Shown: positions 47,466 through 58,671 of the stretch, in pieces | Numbering within the stretch: the stretch's first letter is position 1 | Layout: each line of letters opens with the position of its first letter | Origin: Polytrichum commune | Lineage: Eukaryota; Streptophyta; Polytrichopsida; Polytrichales; Polytrichaceae | DNA: 64,000 nucleotides | Assembly: GCA_950295325.1 (NCBI GenBank) | Contig: OX485805.1 | Coordinates: forward strand, 7,130,501-7,194,500 | Reading direction: 5' to 3' | The notes under the pieces: generated by a model | What the model saw: only the letters and a program-made list of their open reading frames with translations | Databases searched by the model: none | Told to the model about the DNA's origin: nothing | Translations under genes and position numbers: made by a program

Positions 47466-49780
47466 AGGTGGTTGTGATTTTTGTTTGAATTCTAGCAACT
47501 TGATATTCCAGACCTTGTACAATTGTATCTCAAGTTAAAGCAAGCTCAAAATGTATGTCTGACTGAGTGGTTATAAGCCCCAAATATTACTTGGTGACTA
47601 CCAAGTGGTTACCGCACAACTTGCTGGGAATTCATAGAAGTGTATGGTTCTACCAAAATTTTGGTGCCTAATTTATGAGTTGCCTTTTTGAAGTTACATA
47701 TGTGTGTCTCTCATGTCTTGGTTGTCCAACAATACAATTGGACAAAAACCCAATTTTGGAAATATGAACTAGGACTACAAAAACACTATTTCGAACAAAA
47801 ATGAACTAGGATCATGTAAGAGAAACATTTGAAAGATAAAGGTAACATCTCCTGCACTGCAATAATATCTATGAAAACATTAAATTTGGTCAGACAACTC
47901 TCGGAGTTTCATGCGATATTGCAGAAATAGTAAGCAATGGACAGTTGAATTTTTTTACATTCTATTGATAGCAAACATGTGGATCTTAACAAAACTTTGA
48001 AATGCTCTGATGTAGATTAAAATTTTAAATGGACTTTGGCAGTTTTACTGCTGACATAAGTAAGGGCCCGTTCTTTCTAGAGTTTGTCGAGATGGTTTAC
48101 CCCAATTGAGTCAGCTCCTGGAATTTCTGGTGTAGATTGACAGATCTGCTTAAGATCTTTTGACGAATCATGTAAATGGAACCAGAGTTTGAAGTACAGG
48201 AATCAGAACTATTGTTAGTTCTTAACACACAATTCTTTGTGAAGATCAATGAAAAGTTTGTGTGACACTTGGTATTTATTAGCTTGTCAGTCGCTATAAC
48301 CCAACAGAAGTACAATGCAATGGAGCAATAATAACATAAAGTGCAACCAGATTGAGGCCTAAGAAAATAATTGTTGGCCCTGGAACACAAAGATTGATGT
48401 GTACGTGGTGTTGCCTCAAGGAAGTTTCCGTTCTTTGAACTTGTTGATATCAAATCTCTGGGCCCATTGAAATGAAATGAAGCGAAATTGATTACAAAGT
48501 TTGGGAAGCCAAAAGGCTAATGGGTCTAAAAGTACACTAGGATGGTATCAAACTGGCTAACTCCCTAAAGTGGAGGAGTATGGTAGCTTCCATGGGATAG
48601 AGGCTAATATAAACTTGATGGTCCAATTGAAAGAGAGACTTGAGACTCCCTAATATTACATTCTCAACATATGATTGAAACTTATCCCTAATATATAAAG
48701 TTGTATAGGGGACACTCCAACACAAGTGTGTCTCATTTTCAACTACATCATAAGAGCGAAAGTGTCATAATATATTATCTCTAGAGATAGGGATAGTCGA
48801 TCATTATCTAGTTTCAATGGCAAGTCCATGATTTGAGGTGTGATAAATGGTAATGATCTTGGGTTGTGGTGGTGTCAATGGTTGCTTCAAGTACAATTCA
48901 CACTCATATTTAAAAAATCCTTGAGGTGAATGTAATCTAGTTTCTTCCCTAACAAATGGAAAGAGTTCCACTCTTTAGCAAGAGCCTCCTTGAGAGAAGC
49001 CTCATTGTGTAAAGGCAAAGCTAGGGTAGACATACATGCATACATACATACATACAAACATACATTTCACATATTGCTAATCTAGAACTTGTCCTTTGTA
49101 GATGTGTGGACACTAACTGCCAATAATATGAACACATGTCATGTTGTCATTGTACATCTTGCAAATCCATCATATGATGTTGGTCTCCCCTCAACACTTT
49201 TAAGGATTGGTCCTCTGGTCTTATGGTTTGAAGTAAAATTTTAAAAATGAACTTGAGTAGTGTGAGAAATAATGTGCTATTTGTGAACATTTTTAACGTT
49301 TTAGAATATTGTACTCAATACATATTTGACCCAACTTTAGATGTTGATTTGACTCAAAATAGAAATAGTTGGAATCTACTTAGAAATCAATGTTTGCACC
49401 CTCCCCAATGACATATGTTGTGACATGTACCTAAGTCTCGTGTATTTGGTGCATGTTGGGTGCCAATCTTCCACCTTTCCTCCTCCTAAGGTAAAGGGTG
49501 TTTGGATCAACCATTTGGCTGATTTAGCCTATTTCGGAGTCCATTTGGAATAAGAGCATGGATAATTGACTTAGCAAATTGACTTAGACATGGTAGGAAC
49601 AAAAATAAAATAAATTCTACATCATATGAATGTGCTACAATATTTTTGGAGTCACTTACCTCTAGCTTTCTAAATCCATCCCTAGACCCACATTTTCCCC
49701 ACTACAATCAACTCCCAAAATTGTCTCAATATTCGCCCAAAACTGCTCCCATTTTATGCACAAACCAACATTCCACCTCC
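47466..49780. other. Intergenic, no gene recognised
   Basis: Follows gene B, so its 3' untranslated region lies at the start. A CATA-rich microsatellite lies near 49031-49066. The 118-codon minus-strand frame at 48097-48453 has no recognised domain. Confidence 0.4.
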
Positions 49781-49783
49781 ATC

Positions 49784-50360
49784 ATGGGGGGGGGGGGGGG
49801 TATTTACCTACTATAATGGATTATAAGGCATGTTAATTTTTCAAAATAATGGTAAATTGCTTTGATTACTAGCACCCTATGGGTAATACTAAATTATTGA
49901 ATGATTAAATTAAAAGTACCTTATATTCATTACATGTAGAAAATCCCCAATTCCTCAAAGTCCTTAAAGTGTATGATAAACCATAAGCCCCATTCACCAC
50001 GTTGAAGCTTTTCCCAATGACAAAAGAATTATGAAAACCTTATCTTTAAGTCATTAGGGGGATGATTTCACAAGTGATTTAATCCACCCCTCAATTCCAT
50101 AAAATCATTGTCCAAAATTATACACCTGAATTGCAAGGTGTATGATTTTTCATAACTAGCCCCTCATTTCCATGGTACTTTATATGTATCACTTAGGTAA
50201 TTTATGATGTTATGTCAAATGCTATATTATATGTTATAATGTTTCACACACCCATAACACCCTATACTATATGTACTTACTTTCCAATTTGACCCAAAAG
50301 TAATGCATTAGACACTATATATTTTATTGCACGTAGTTCTATGTTATTTGCTATACTAAA
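49784..50360. repeat. Repeat related to the G-run element at 62459-63781
   Basis: After a run of 15 Gs comes TATTTACCTACTATAATGG, ATAATGGTAAATTGCTTTGA, TAGCACCCTATGGGTAAT and later TGTCAAATGCTATATTATAT and ATTGCACGTAGTTCTATG. These match the reverse complement of 62500-63720. The ends are not visible in this copy. Confidence 0.6.
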
Positions 50361-50459
50361 TATAACAATTGGTGAGGGTGGGAAATTAGTGAATGTAATA
50401 CTAATTACTATGAATTAGTGCCACCTAAAAGATCTAAGAAGGATATTTCATCTCAGTAG

Positions 50460-50578
50460 TTGGCACTATTCACTAAAAGTATTGGCACTTGGCACTATTC
50501 ACTAAAGTATCGGCACTTGGCACTAATCAACAAAAGTATCAACACTTGGCACTATTCATTGCCAAGCATGTGGCACAC
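50460..50578. repeat. Tandem repeat, about 29-bp unit, four copies
   Basis: Units start TTGGCACTATTCACTAAAAG and end in TGGCAC; the third and fourth are diverged. Confidence 0.8.
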
Positions 50579-50900
50579 ACTAATCACAAGCATGCACTAA
50601 TCTTCCTAAAATCTATGGTAAATGAGCATAGAATTAATTGTAAGTTATGAATTTAGTCACTTAATGGGGATATTAACTAAAATGAGCCAATTGGGCCATT
50701 ATGAGACAATTCGTACCAATGGGAACGTGCATTGGGAACGTGGTTCACGAGTAAATATCCGTGAATTGCCATCATTGACAAGGTTTAGAACAAGAGGAAG
50801 GTCATCAACATAGACTAGGGCACTATTTCATGCACATTGGTGTATATATATAAGCTAAAATAATGCTTATTCTAGCCCACATAAAAACTTAGCCCAGTTG

Positions 50901-51150
50901 TCACCATGGGTGTTCACTCGTGACCAACCAACACCCCGCAACAGATGAGCCTAGTATATCCATAATACAACATAAGTCGATACCACTAAGGAACAACCAT
51001 GCGCATGTCAACAACTGTATGCAAATATAATGGGTCTAATCATAAAAGCTATCATGGGCACTTAATACTACTCAGAGAATACAAATACATCTAACCACGA
51101 GTGAACGCCCGTGACCAATCAACGCCATGCAACACACGATGCAAGATCCA
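50901..51150. repeat. Two degenerate copies of the palindrome with shared flank
   Basis: CACCATGGGTGTTCACTCGTG (50902) and CCACGAGTGAACGCCCGTGA (51096) are imperfect versions of the palindrome found downstream. Both are followed by the same flank (CCAA-C-AACRCC, then CAACA, then ATCCATAAYAC), so the pair is a longer direct repeat about 195 bp apart. Confidence 0.65.
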
Positions 51151-51276
51151 TAACACATGAAGGAAGGTCTACATGTCATATCCGACTACACAAATGAGGG
51201 TCAAAAAATCATTTGATTGAATCATAGATGCCACAGTGGGCACAAAAAATGTGAACAAAGTATATGAATTGTTGTA

Positions 51277-51298
51277 TCCACGGGTGAACACCCGTGGA
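51277..51298. repeat. Palindrome family P (isolated copy)
   Basis: Perfect 22-nt inverted repeat, core CACGGGTGAACACCCGTG, just downstream of the minus-strand frame ending at 51323. Confidence 0.95.
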
Positions 51299-51322
51299 AA
51301 ATCTATCACCATAAAGGTCCGG

Positions 51323-51907
51323 CTATCTACAAGAGGAGTATGAATCCTTAATCATTTTCAACATCTTGTCATGAGGTTGTCTTTGAGCTATAGTACATTG
51401 CTTGCGCTTGACTTCTTCAAGCCGTTTTTTCTCCTCCATCAAAACTGTAGCTTCTCGAAGTTGTTTCACCCTTGCAGCCACGTAATCAGACATGGATGAG
51501 GTGGTATTGGGTGAACTACACCTCCAACATCCAGAACTATTTCCCGAGCCCGTGGGCTCATTGGGGTGAGTGGTTTGGAGAGAAAGGTGTCTCTTCACCC
51601 GAGCGCGTGTGACCGGACCCGCAACATCGACCGGAACAGCCTCCTCAACCGCGACCGGAACAGCCACCGCAACCGCGAGCGCAACATCGTGTGTTTGGAG
51701 CATATGTGTCTACCACAACAAACGACAAATTGATATTAGAATCCCTGGGATGAAACACAACTAAAAAAATTGGGATTCATGTGGAAAATGAATTACCTTA
51801 GGGCATGGAGATGTCACTTCGGCGAAGTCGGCGTTAGCATCCGGAGGACGTTGTCGACATGGTGGACTGGCAATATAGTTCTTAGGTCGCGTTTGGAATG
51901 GGGAATG
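51323..51907 (-). CDS. Partial gene model, two exons, Ala/Val-rich then basic coiled segment
   Basis: Exons are 51797-51907 and 51323-51709, joined in phase 0 by an 87-bp GT-AG intron (AAG|GTAATT to TGGTAG). The upstream acceptor (CCTAACAG at 51908-51915) implies at least one more exon further upstream. The translation has a low-complexity VALAVAVAVPVAVEEAVPV stretch, then a charged, probably helical part (ARVKQLREATVLMEEKKRLE, then EVKRKQ). It lies downstream of the H3-tail gene on the same strand. It could be an alternative end of that gene or a separate gene. I recognise no domain. Confidence 0.4.
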
Positions 51908-52128
51908 CTGTTAGGATACAATAACATAAGAGTCCATGGAAGAAGGACATTATGTGCAAGAGGAGCCCGTCCGTTGCCCTTTAGTAAAGATGAACATGTT
52001 CAAAACATATGAATTATAGCCGACTAAGTCCTACATATTAAAATTCGCTATGACAACCATAATTCCCAAAAACACAACTAACATTGTCCAAGTGGCCTGA
52101 TACATTCATTGAATCAACTACCACATTG

Positions 52129-52148
52129 CCACGGGTGAACACCCGTGG
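52129..52148. repeat. Palindrome family P (3' flank of H3-tail gene)
   Basis: CCACGGGTGAACACCCGTGG, perfect 20-nt palindrome about 245 bp beyond the stop of the last exon. Confidence 0.95.
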
Positions 52149-52391
52149 GACAATGCCAGACATTCACTGTGGTCGGAAATAGTCGGGTATTCTCTAACAC
52201 CGCAGTGTTGCAAAGTAGTAGACTCCCAGTGAGATACATTCATGACCATGACATGTTTGCATGAAGAAAATCCACAAAACCAAAACAAGTTTCAAATGAA
52301 GTTGAAAGGCAACAAAGTTTCAGATCCACTCATTTCAAATACAATGTACCGATAGTGCAAATGTGCACTATAGGCGGCCCCAATAGGGAAT

Positions 52392-53174
52392 CTACATTAA
52401 CATCTGAGCCTCTGGAACCATACGGGCAGAAGTCAGTATTTTATGTCTAACTAATGATTGCTTATAAATCAGAGAACTTGGCAGCTCTAGATTGAAGGGT
52501 CCCTGTCCTGATGGATAAGGGTTGCTCCCCACAAAATCTGGCACATACTGTTGAGAACTCAAGAGCCTTTGCAGGTAACTATGCAGAGTATCCAAGCTTT
52601 GGTTTGACATAAATGGTACAGGGTTAATGTAGCTCCCAGGAGGGTTTGGGATGCATTTGTAAGGGGAGTCATCAACAAGTAATGTAGTCCTATGACTGGG
52701 TTGCTTCGTATGCGGCACTGGATGCGTCCGGCTCCACTCAAAAAATGCGCACAGGTCTTTCATGAAGAAGCTTGAATCAGCATTCATAGGACTAGGAAGA
52801 ACTTGTCCTCTCTCATCCTTCAGAGTGTGACACAATTCTTGCCCAAACACATACTCTGGATGTCTACAACCATTGAAGAAGTGCCGGACAATTGGCTGAA
52901 GATTCTTCATAAGCTTCGACGACCAGATGACAACATGGAAGTTTGAGAGAACAAAACGCAGAAAGCGTCCCAGTCCTCTCCTAGGTATGAGGGCACTATA
53001 TGGGAGAAAGAGTGGAACCAACTCCCCAGTTATCTGAGGGCTATGTTGTGATTCAAGAGTCTTCCTGGTGTTGACATTGTCGCACTTTGTTAACCTCACC
53101 AGGATCCCGTTCACATCCAGCACTAACCATATCTTCTCTCTCCGATGGACAACAGTGGTTGGAGAGGTGAGGAT
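52392..53174 (-). pseudogene. Last exon: FCP1/NIF-type HAD phosphatase-like domain
   Basis: Phase-0 exon of 261 codons after the acceptor CGCCAG. It carries HAD motif I as LDVNGILV, where the usual DxDx(T/V) has Asn for the second Asp. Motif II is IWSSK, and motif IV is LLVDDSP followed by a Pro-rich SYINPVPF. FCP1/NIF-type domains dephosphorylate proteins such as the RNA polymerase II tail; several plant relatives I recall also read DLNG. With the second Asp changed, activity is doubtful. The frame itself is open, unlike exons 2 and 3. Confidence 0.7.
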
Positions 53175-53434
53175 CTGGCGATGACAAAATTGAAAGTCAT
53201 TGTAAAGAATTTCTATCTAAGGAAAAAGTATATTCTACATGATTTTTATCGAATGAAACAACACATTGGGTACACATGAGTATGCAAGATAAAAGAATGC
53301 CTCCACATTTATGGATTAGTTTTGCGAGATCGAGGAAAATATCGTACCGAAGGTGGTATTCCGGCAGTGGCTGTATGACCTGTGACCACATGCACACATG
53401 ACTTATGAGATCCACACGCTCAAACCCATAATCT

Positions 53435-53456
53435 CCCACGGGTGAACACCCGTGGG
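53435..53456. repeat. Palindrome family P (intron 6)
   Basis: Perfect palindrome, core CACGGGTGAACACCCGTG, 56 bp upstream (minus-strand sense) of the small exon 53348-53379, in the intron following exon 5. Confidence 0.95.
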
Positions 53457-53534
53457 CACAATATCAAAAGTCCCTTATATAAATATTACTCGAGAGATAA
53501 CAATTTGTATGGAAATTGAAAAGTATAAACAGGT

Positions 53535-53562
53535 GGTCCCACGGGTGTTCACCCGTGGGACC
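53535..53562. repeat. Palindrome family P, 28 nt
   Basis: Perfect 28-nt palindrome with TT centre, extending the core by GGTCC and GGACC. It is 32 bp past the donor of exon 5, in the same intron as 53435-53456. Confidence 0.95.
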
Positions 53563-55045
53563 AATTGCATTCAAATAACACTATATATGATACCTTGAGC
53601 TTGGCTTAGGGGGGGATCCCCACCATGTGCAGGGTCGTCATGAGAACTCGGTGGAATGACATCCCGTTCTGCCGCAACCAACACCTGTTGCAAAGACACT
53701 TTTAGAAATCTTGACGAGTTTGCTTCCACCGCCAAACACAATATAGCATTGGAAAGGGAGTATGTATTACCATTTCGGACGATGCCGGTTGACCCTCAGC
53801 AACACGTTCGACATGAGGGCTTGAGGACTCCGCAACTGCAACATTGACTTCCCTCCTTGGAGACTCTGGCACTCCAGTAATGTCAATGATCTCCAACGTA
53901 GAGTCCACAACACTGCCGGCTTGAGCGGCCGAGGACCCCGCGAATTGACCTCGTTCATCACGATGTTTGGGAGCTTCGAACGCTGTCCATCTCTTTCTCA
54001 TTTTCTTTAATGCAGCGGCATGAAGAATATGTTTCACCTTCACTGCTTCACAAAACGCTGGTGTGGAGAGATAAGCGAACATCTTGTGATAGTCGTACGA
54101 CGTGTACAAATGCGCAAGATTCAATCGCACGTTCTCGGGCACATCTACCAAGTATTTGTCCACAAATGGGGCAAAATGCACCTTGTCCTTCCCATCCGAT
54201 TCCTTGCCCATGTCAGGTCTCCCAGCAAACACCGGGTGAGGGTCATCAACAAAGTTGAGTTTCACTCTGTTGTACCCAGGCTTCCCATAATCCTCATCCT
54301 CGGAATCATCCGTCATGTAGTCCGCAAACGTCCCCCGAACCCGATGTGGAACTCGATCTCTCACCTTCACCCTCACGTCTAGTTCTACGCATCTTTCGGG
54401 CACATCGTCATCACTATCCAAGCATATGACTTCGGTTCGAATAACCTCCTCTGCTTCATTGGATGGTGCCGCTACAGTAGGCTCTTCTGCAACCACAACA
54501 CCAGGTGAATCACGATTTGATCGCCCATGTCCTAGCACCTCGAGAACGGCAGCGGCAACGTCCTCAACAGGTGAGCTGACGTTCAAATCTGTGTTTGTCC
54601 CTTCAACATGCACAGCTTCAGACATGATTGCATCCCGCGGAACATCCGCTTGGCCAGATTCAACCTCGCGATAAAGACCAGAATGCTCCGTTGCCTCCGA
54701 AGACCGCGAGTGATCTCCAACTCTAGCAGGACGTAGAGATGACCTTCCCCTTCGAGGAGCTTTCATTTTCTTTCTTGCAGTCGGTTTCGATGCAGACCTT
54801 GCAGCAGGATTAGCTGACTGCGGACGCTCATCCTCCTCATATTCTTCCATAGGTTGAACATCTAGTTGTTCTTGACTTCGTCTAGATGTGTCAAACTGTG
54901 CAAACCCGCGGCCGGGTGTAGATGGGATCCCAGACGAGAAAGATCCCACAGGGTGATGGACACTGTGCTCGGCTTGTGGACGACCAACTTCCTCTAAGTT
55001 GGAAGCATCCTCTTGCCGCTCCTCCTCACCCTCCCCCTCCCCTTC

Positions 55046-55069
55046 CCCCACGGGTGAACACCCGTGGGG
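55046..55069. repeat. Palindrome family P inside coding exon 4
   Basis: Perfect 24-nt palindrome read in frame on the minus strand as PHGCSPVG within the acidic region. Its length keeps the frame open. Confidence 0.9.
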
Positions 55070-55197
55070 AACCTGCTCCGGGGACATGGCCTCCAAAGAG
55101 GCCTCCGCCATGGCTGACGCCTTGTAATTGAAGGCCTCCTCCTCCACCTCTGCCATGACCTCAGCCATGGCCTCCGCCAGTGCGTCGTCCATGACCA

Positions 55198-55340
55198 CCT
55201 CTTCTTCCTCTTCCTCTTCCTCTTCCTCTTCCTCTTCGTCGGCCACTTCCTCTTCCTCCGCAGACTCCCCTAGGACAACAACTGGGTCATCTTCCTCCTC
55301 CACCTCTTCCTCCTCCTCCTCCTCCTCCTCCTCTTCTACG
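55198..55340 (-). repeat. Trinucleotide tract encoding poly-Glu in exon 4
   Basis: Runs of GAA/GAG codons (TTC/CTC on the plus strand) interrupted by VADEEEE and DDPVVVLGES, a low-complexity acidic tract prone to length change. Confidence 0.9.
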
Positions 55341-55727
55341 TCCTCTTCATTTATGTCATTCGCACGCTTTCTTCCAATCTCGCGCTCAATGATGGAATCC
55401 ACATCGATACGCCCTTCTTCCTCTTCCAAATCCTGGGCAGCGAATTTTCCTTCCTCATTCCACCTTTGTATGCTCCAGTCAACTGCGGCAATCATCTTCG
55501 TCTTCGCCACCTCTAGCATCTCTGCCGGCACAATATTCAACACCTTCATACCCAATGCCTGCAAAAACCAAGGCATGAGATAAATAACTTCTCAATCAAA
55601 TTAGTCTACATCCAAAAGCGAATAGAATTAAACCAATAGTCCCAACTATTTGTCTACCAACTAATTGTCAGGAAAGCTATCGAGAAGGTGGCTATCAACC
55701 AGGTGGATATAAAGCAGGTGGATGTCT

Positions 55728-55755
55728 AGGCCCACGGGTGTTCACCCGTGGGCCT
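55728..55755. repeat. Palindrome family P (intron between exons 3 and 4)
   Basis: Perfect 28-nt palindrome, core CACGGGTGTTCACCCGTG with AGGCC and GGCCT beyond it, in a 299-bp intron. Confidence 0.95.
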
Positions 55756-56831
55756 CCCAACCTGGTTTATGGTTAGGTTATCCAAAACACCATCCAAACC
55801 AACGATAATATTCAGAAATTCAAGAACCACTTAGGGGAAAAGATGCTCATTACTTACATGTGCCACTATGTGCGCCTTATTGCCTCCACAAATATTGAGA
55901 AAAGAAGACCCCTCAAGACATGAAGGCTTGATGATATCTATGTAGGTCTGCATCCTCAACTCCCCCTTGAATAAACACTTGGCCTCCTCATTGGAATACG
56001 CCCTTTTCACTGAATAACGTTTATATCGCCCCGGGTCATGGACGTCCAACATCTTCCGGCCTTCACAGAGCCGCACAGCCACCTCCGAACTTGATTCGCC
56101 CCTATTGGGAAAAATGCAGTTTGTAACCCGAAGAGCATTTGATTCGAAGAAGCAATCGCGAGATGCAATTTTCTCCTCTTTAGTGCCATGGTATAAGGCG
56201 TCACAAAATCTGGCGTTGCTCAGAAGGTGCGCCTTCAGCACATTGTGAATGAAATGCCGATCCGGATATTCTGAAATCACAGTCCACAATTGGGGGGAGT
56301 TTAAAATGCCTGGGAAATCACGACGAAGACCTTGCAGAGTGGAATCCATACACTCCTTCACACGCCCCCCAGTGTCTTTTCCCGCCTGGACTCCGGGGAG
56401 AAACCTTGTGTCCATGTACGCGTGCAGGACTGGTGCAAACACTGTCCCACCACTGATCTTGTAGTTGTTGTCAATAGACAACACGACATGCTCGGGTGTA
56501 ACCTCGGTGTTATGTGTACCTAAAATGTTCCTCACTCCTTCTTTAAACCGGTCCGGAATAGGTACTCTCTTCCTTGTGGGGTTCATAGCGCCAAGAAGGT
56601 ACTCCGCTCCAAGCAAGTCTACAAGTCGTTATCGCTGGAGTTTACCAAACTTATTCGCATACTTCCATACTCTCCAACAATCACGATCAATGGTCTCTTT
56701 CTGATCGACGTGGACAATGTACAATGGAGTCGGGTCTAGACACTGTGCCATCGCGATATAAGTTTCATTCTTCTTTTTCTTGTTCATCGCCCAATCGCGC
56801 ACAGTCTTCAAGGTATGTCGAGGGTGCTCCT

Positions 56832-56917
56832 CTCCATCTCTGGTGGTGAGGATTTGATTCGCTGCCATGTCGAGCTCCATCTCTGGTGGTGAGGATTTGA
56901 TTCGCTGCCATGTCGAG
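56832..56917. repeat. 43-bp tandem duplication in exon 3
   Basis: Two identical 43-bp units starting CTCCATCTCTGGTGGTGAGG, at 56832-56874 and 56875-56917. 43 is not a multiple of three, so it breaks the frame; removing one unit restores an exon of 421 whole codons. Identity of the units suggests a recent event or an assembly error. Confidence 0.9.
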
Positions 56918-57246
56918 CTCCATCTCTGTCAAGCCCCGAAATTGTTTCAGGTCGTTATTGACCACCTTCTTCGACTTAAACCCCTTTGTCTCTTTCATAA
57001 GAGCTTCGGTCTTCGGGTCTACATAGTCACCACTCTCGTAATCCTTGAATATCCGCTCCCACTTCCTCCATATGTCATCGCCCAATACAGGCAAGACGTG
57101 CTCCATGATTAGGTTGGTCTCCTTCTCCACGCGGAACGTCCACATGACGCACGTAATAAATGCCTGTATCAAACACCGGCAATGTATCAATCTCTATGAA
57201 AAAAACCTCCATGTATTTCCAGCAATCACCAACAACATGATAGTCG

Positions 57247-57268
57247 CCCACGGGTGAACACCCGTGGG
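57247..57268. repeat. Palindrome family P (intron between exons 2 and 3)
   Basis: Perfect 22-nt palindrome, core CACGGGTGAACACCCGTG, in the 150-bp intron 57164-57313. Confidence 0.95.
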
Positions 57269-58671
57269 AGTCACAGAAATGAGAAATTCAAAAGTCACAG
57301 GTTTGAAAAATACCTTCCACTTCTTAAAAGCTTCCGTGTTGCTGGCCTTCTCGCGTACAGTTCGGTCAGGTCTTCCTCGCCTAATCCAGGTCTTCCTAGT
57401 GTGCTGAATGCACTCCGTAAATGACGGAAAGTGCTTCCTGTACTCACTATCCAGGTTCAGAACACCAGAGAGGTGGAACAGAGGGTCGTCATCACCTTCA
57501 GGGGCCCAGACCACATTACAAGGCCATTTCGAGAAAAACCTCTTCACCTCATCTGTGCTGCTAAGGTCATTCACATACTCGAGACAGGCTGCTAACGTGT
57601 GCTGTCCATTTACCACGTGGAACGATTTGTCCTTCACCTCCTCAAAATTGAATGGTTTAGTTCGCCTATCCGAAGGAACGATTGTCAAGAAGTTGGGATG
57701 AATCTTCGGAATGAAGGCATAGTTGAATAACCATGTCTTGATCTCCTTCAAATGCGCCTCGGATATGGGTCGGCAATTATACCCTGCATCTCGAATATCC
57801 ACACCCTTTGGTACTTGTTCTTGAACAACTCCATATCCATCAACCTGTCTCCAACCGATTTGTCTGGAGGCCCATGCATTGATCGCTTGGGAATCTTCTC
57901 GAGTTCAAGAAATGGACTATCCTCAGGTGTTTTCTTCTTGCCTCTCTTGGAGACAACATCCTGGCCGTCAGTGTCTTCGACAATCAGTGGTTGTCCTTCA
58001 TCGGGTCTCGTCTTCTTCCTAGACGAGGTGGCACGTACATCAGCAAGATCCTTCCTCTTGCCATCGCGGATTTCCTTCTTCTTCAAAGATGCTTCCAACC
58101 TTGCCGCCTTTGCCTCCTCAACTATAACCTTCACTCGTGCTAGAGCAGACTTGTAGTCCTGCTCGATCATTACTGACCTCTCCTCCACGGACTTCGTGTG
58201 CACATTGGTCTCGCAATATAGTATACAATAGGTGAGGAAATCACCGTTCAATAAGCGGATGTTCTCTCCCTCATTGTTGAGCTCTTCATTCACATCCGCA
58301 TATGAGAAAGTCTCCACGAGTGCTGCAACCTTGAAGTCCTTCTTCCGTTCAGGCGACTTGCACATTATCAATACCCGGCTCCCATCCGCTTGAATGTCCA
58401 GTACATGTTTTGCCTTCATGTACTTTCTCCATGTGGAATTGGGCCCAGTCCTCGTGTAAAGCGAGAGCACCGTTGTCTCTCCGAAACCACTATACTGCAT
58501 GAACCATTGCAAATCTGGGCCCAAAACTTCAACATCGTAATTCACCCGTCTGCCCACACCTCCCGATACTGCAGAAGACAATGCACATGTAAGTACTCAG
58601 CATAGCCCAATATTATCACGGATTCTATAACTCATATAACATTGACGTGCACATAGGTATTGTGGTTATAC

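Noticed and set aside
55128..55583. Ser-rich plus-strand frame
   Set aside because: Antisense shadow of the poly-Glu tract in exon 4 of the minus-strand gene.
57748..57815. A short intron instead of a frameshift between the N-terminal and ParB-like parts
   Set aside because: Any intron fitting both frames would be under about 40 bp and lack a good donor and acceptor; a 1-nt loss explains it more simply.
57752..58156. 134-codon plus-strand frame
   Set aside because: Antisense of exon 2 of the minus-strand gene, which carries the meaningful motifs.
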